Positions 6,463-6,817 of a stretch of 6,817 nt of DNA are shown piece after piece; the first letter of the stretch is position 1; the number at the start of each line of letters is the position of its first letter. The position numbers and the translations under genes are program-made. This DNA is from Eisenbergiella intestinigallinarum (GTDB lineage Bacteria > Bacillota > Clostridia > Lachnospirales > Lachnospiraceae). The stretch is taken from positions 1 to 6,817 of the forward strand of contig DWVS01000383.1 of assembly GCA_019120115.1 (NCBI GenBank), written 5' to 3'. A model generated the notes under the pieces. It was not told where the DNA came from, made no database searches, and saw only the letters and a program-made list of their open reading frames with translations.

Positions 6463-6817
6463 ATGTGTGCCACAAATTTAACCAGAAGCTTTCTAAATGG
6501 AAACAGGCACCAGCAAAAACCGATGCCTGTTCTTCCGTCAATATTTCATTCTGAACTTCTGTGATCTCTACCGATTTCAGTAATTTCTGTATGGAATCTG
6601 CATTTCTGTCAAATATTGATTGGGGCATCTGGAGGCTGATACCATAAAAACCGGAGTTCATCTGCCCGATCACAACATACTGATCCACGAAAGTTTCACC
6701 ATCGTTCGTCTCATATTTGTTTTTATAATATTGTGCCTCTAATCCCTGATCTGTTATCAGTGTTTCCGGAGGTTCCGGGTAAAAATCTGATACATTTAAA
6801 GTCCCATGCTGGCCACT
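6449..6817 (-). CDS. Unrecognised gene, 3' end only (runs off the right edge)
   Basis: An open frame enters from the right edge and gives about 122 C-terminal residues, from SGQHGTLNVSDF to LWHTYGTI and a TAA stop at 6449-6451; the start is outside the window. The GTG at 6686-6688 is internal (FVDQYVV) with no ribosome binding site, so it is not a start. The visible part has a beta-like stretch (YVVIGQMNSGFYGISLQMP) followed by an amphipathic helix (IFDRNADSIQKLLKSVEI). That pattern vaguely recalls the C-terminal strand-helix of PsbP/DcrB-like domains found in secreted proteins, but I cannot assign a family. The last 30 or so residues are aromatic-rich and may be non-native if the gene is frameshifted. 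The DNA is clearly richer in A+T than the peptidase-era-recO region. It lies just upstream of the peptidase, on the same strand. Confidence 0.5.
   Translation of the reverse strand, partial: SGQHGTLNVSDFYPEPPETLITDQGLEAQYYKNKYETNDGETFVDQYVVIGQMNSGFYGISLQMPQSIFDRNADSIQKLLKSVEITEVQNEILTEEQASVFAGACFHLESFWLNLWHTYGTI

Overview
The window looks like a chromosomal housekeeping stretch from a Gram-positive Clostridia bacterium, most likely of the Lachnospiraceae type. This rests on the gene set and order, the strong GGAGG/AAGGAG ribosome binding sites, a lipobox lipoprotein and moderately high G+C. The assignment comes from remembered family resemblance, not a database search. Every gene I can support is on the minus strand, so the transcription order runs from high to low coordinates.

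From right to left: 6449-6817 is the 3' end of an unrecognised gene entering from the right edge, in visibly more A+T-rich DNA. It is followed by a short membrane-segment reading frame (6241-6462) of doubtful status. A probable promoter region (about 6219-6247) precedes a 972-residue M16C zinc metallopeptidase of the PreP/insulinase type (3257-6175). After an 87-nt spacer with a weak hairpin comes a DUF4349 lipoprotein with a second membrane anchor and a Pro/Gly-rich tail (1981-3168). Its end overlaps the start of era, the ribosome-assembly GTPase (999-1991). A 145-nt spacer without recognisable features (854-998) leads to a small YqzL-like gene (680-853), whose 3' end overlaps recO (94-741), encoding a recombination mediator. 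Just beyond the recO stop, a near-consensus sigma-A promoter (58-86) points at a gene off the left edge.

The five complete genes probably form one read-through unit: spacings are short or negative and I see no convincing terminator between them. era, yqzL and recO are a conserved Firmicutes cluster (ribosome maturation plus DNA repair). The peptidase and lipoprotein sit upstream with no obvious functional link to it. The long plus-strand open frames are antisense shadows.

I found no mobile element, CRISPR array, rRNA/tRNA gene or defence module, and no clear new system. The points most worth a second look are a RecO without its zinc-ribbon segment, the yqzL/recO overlap with a poor recO ribosome binding site, two well-formed candidate starts for era, and the unexplained A+T-rich right end.
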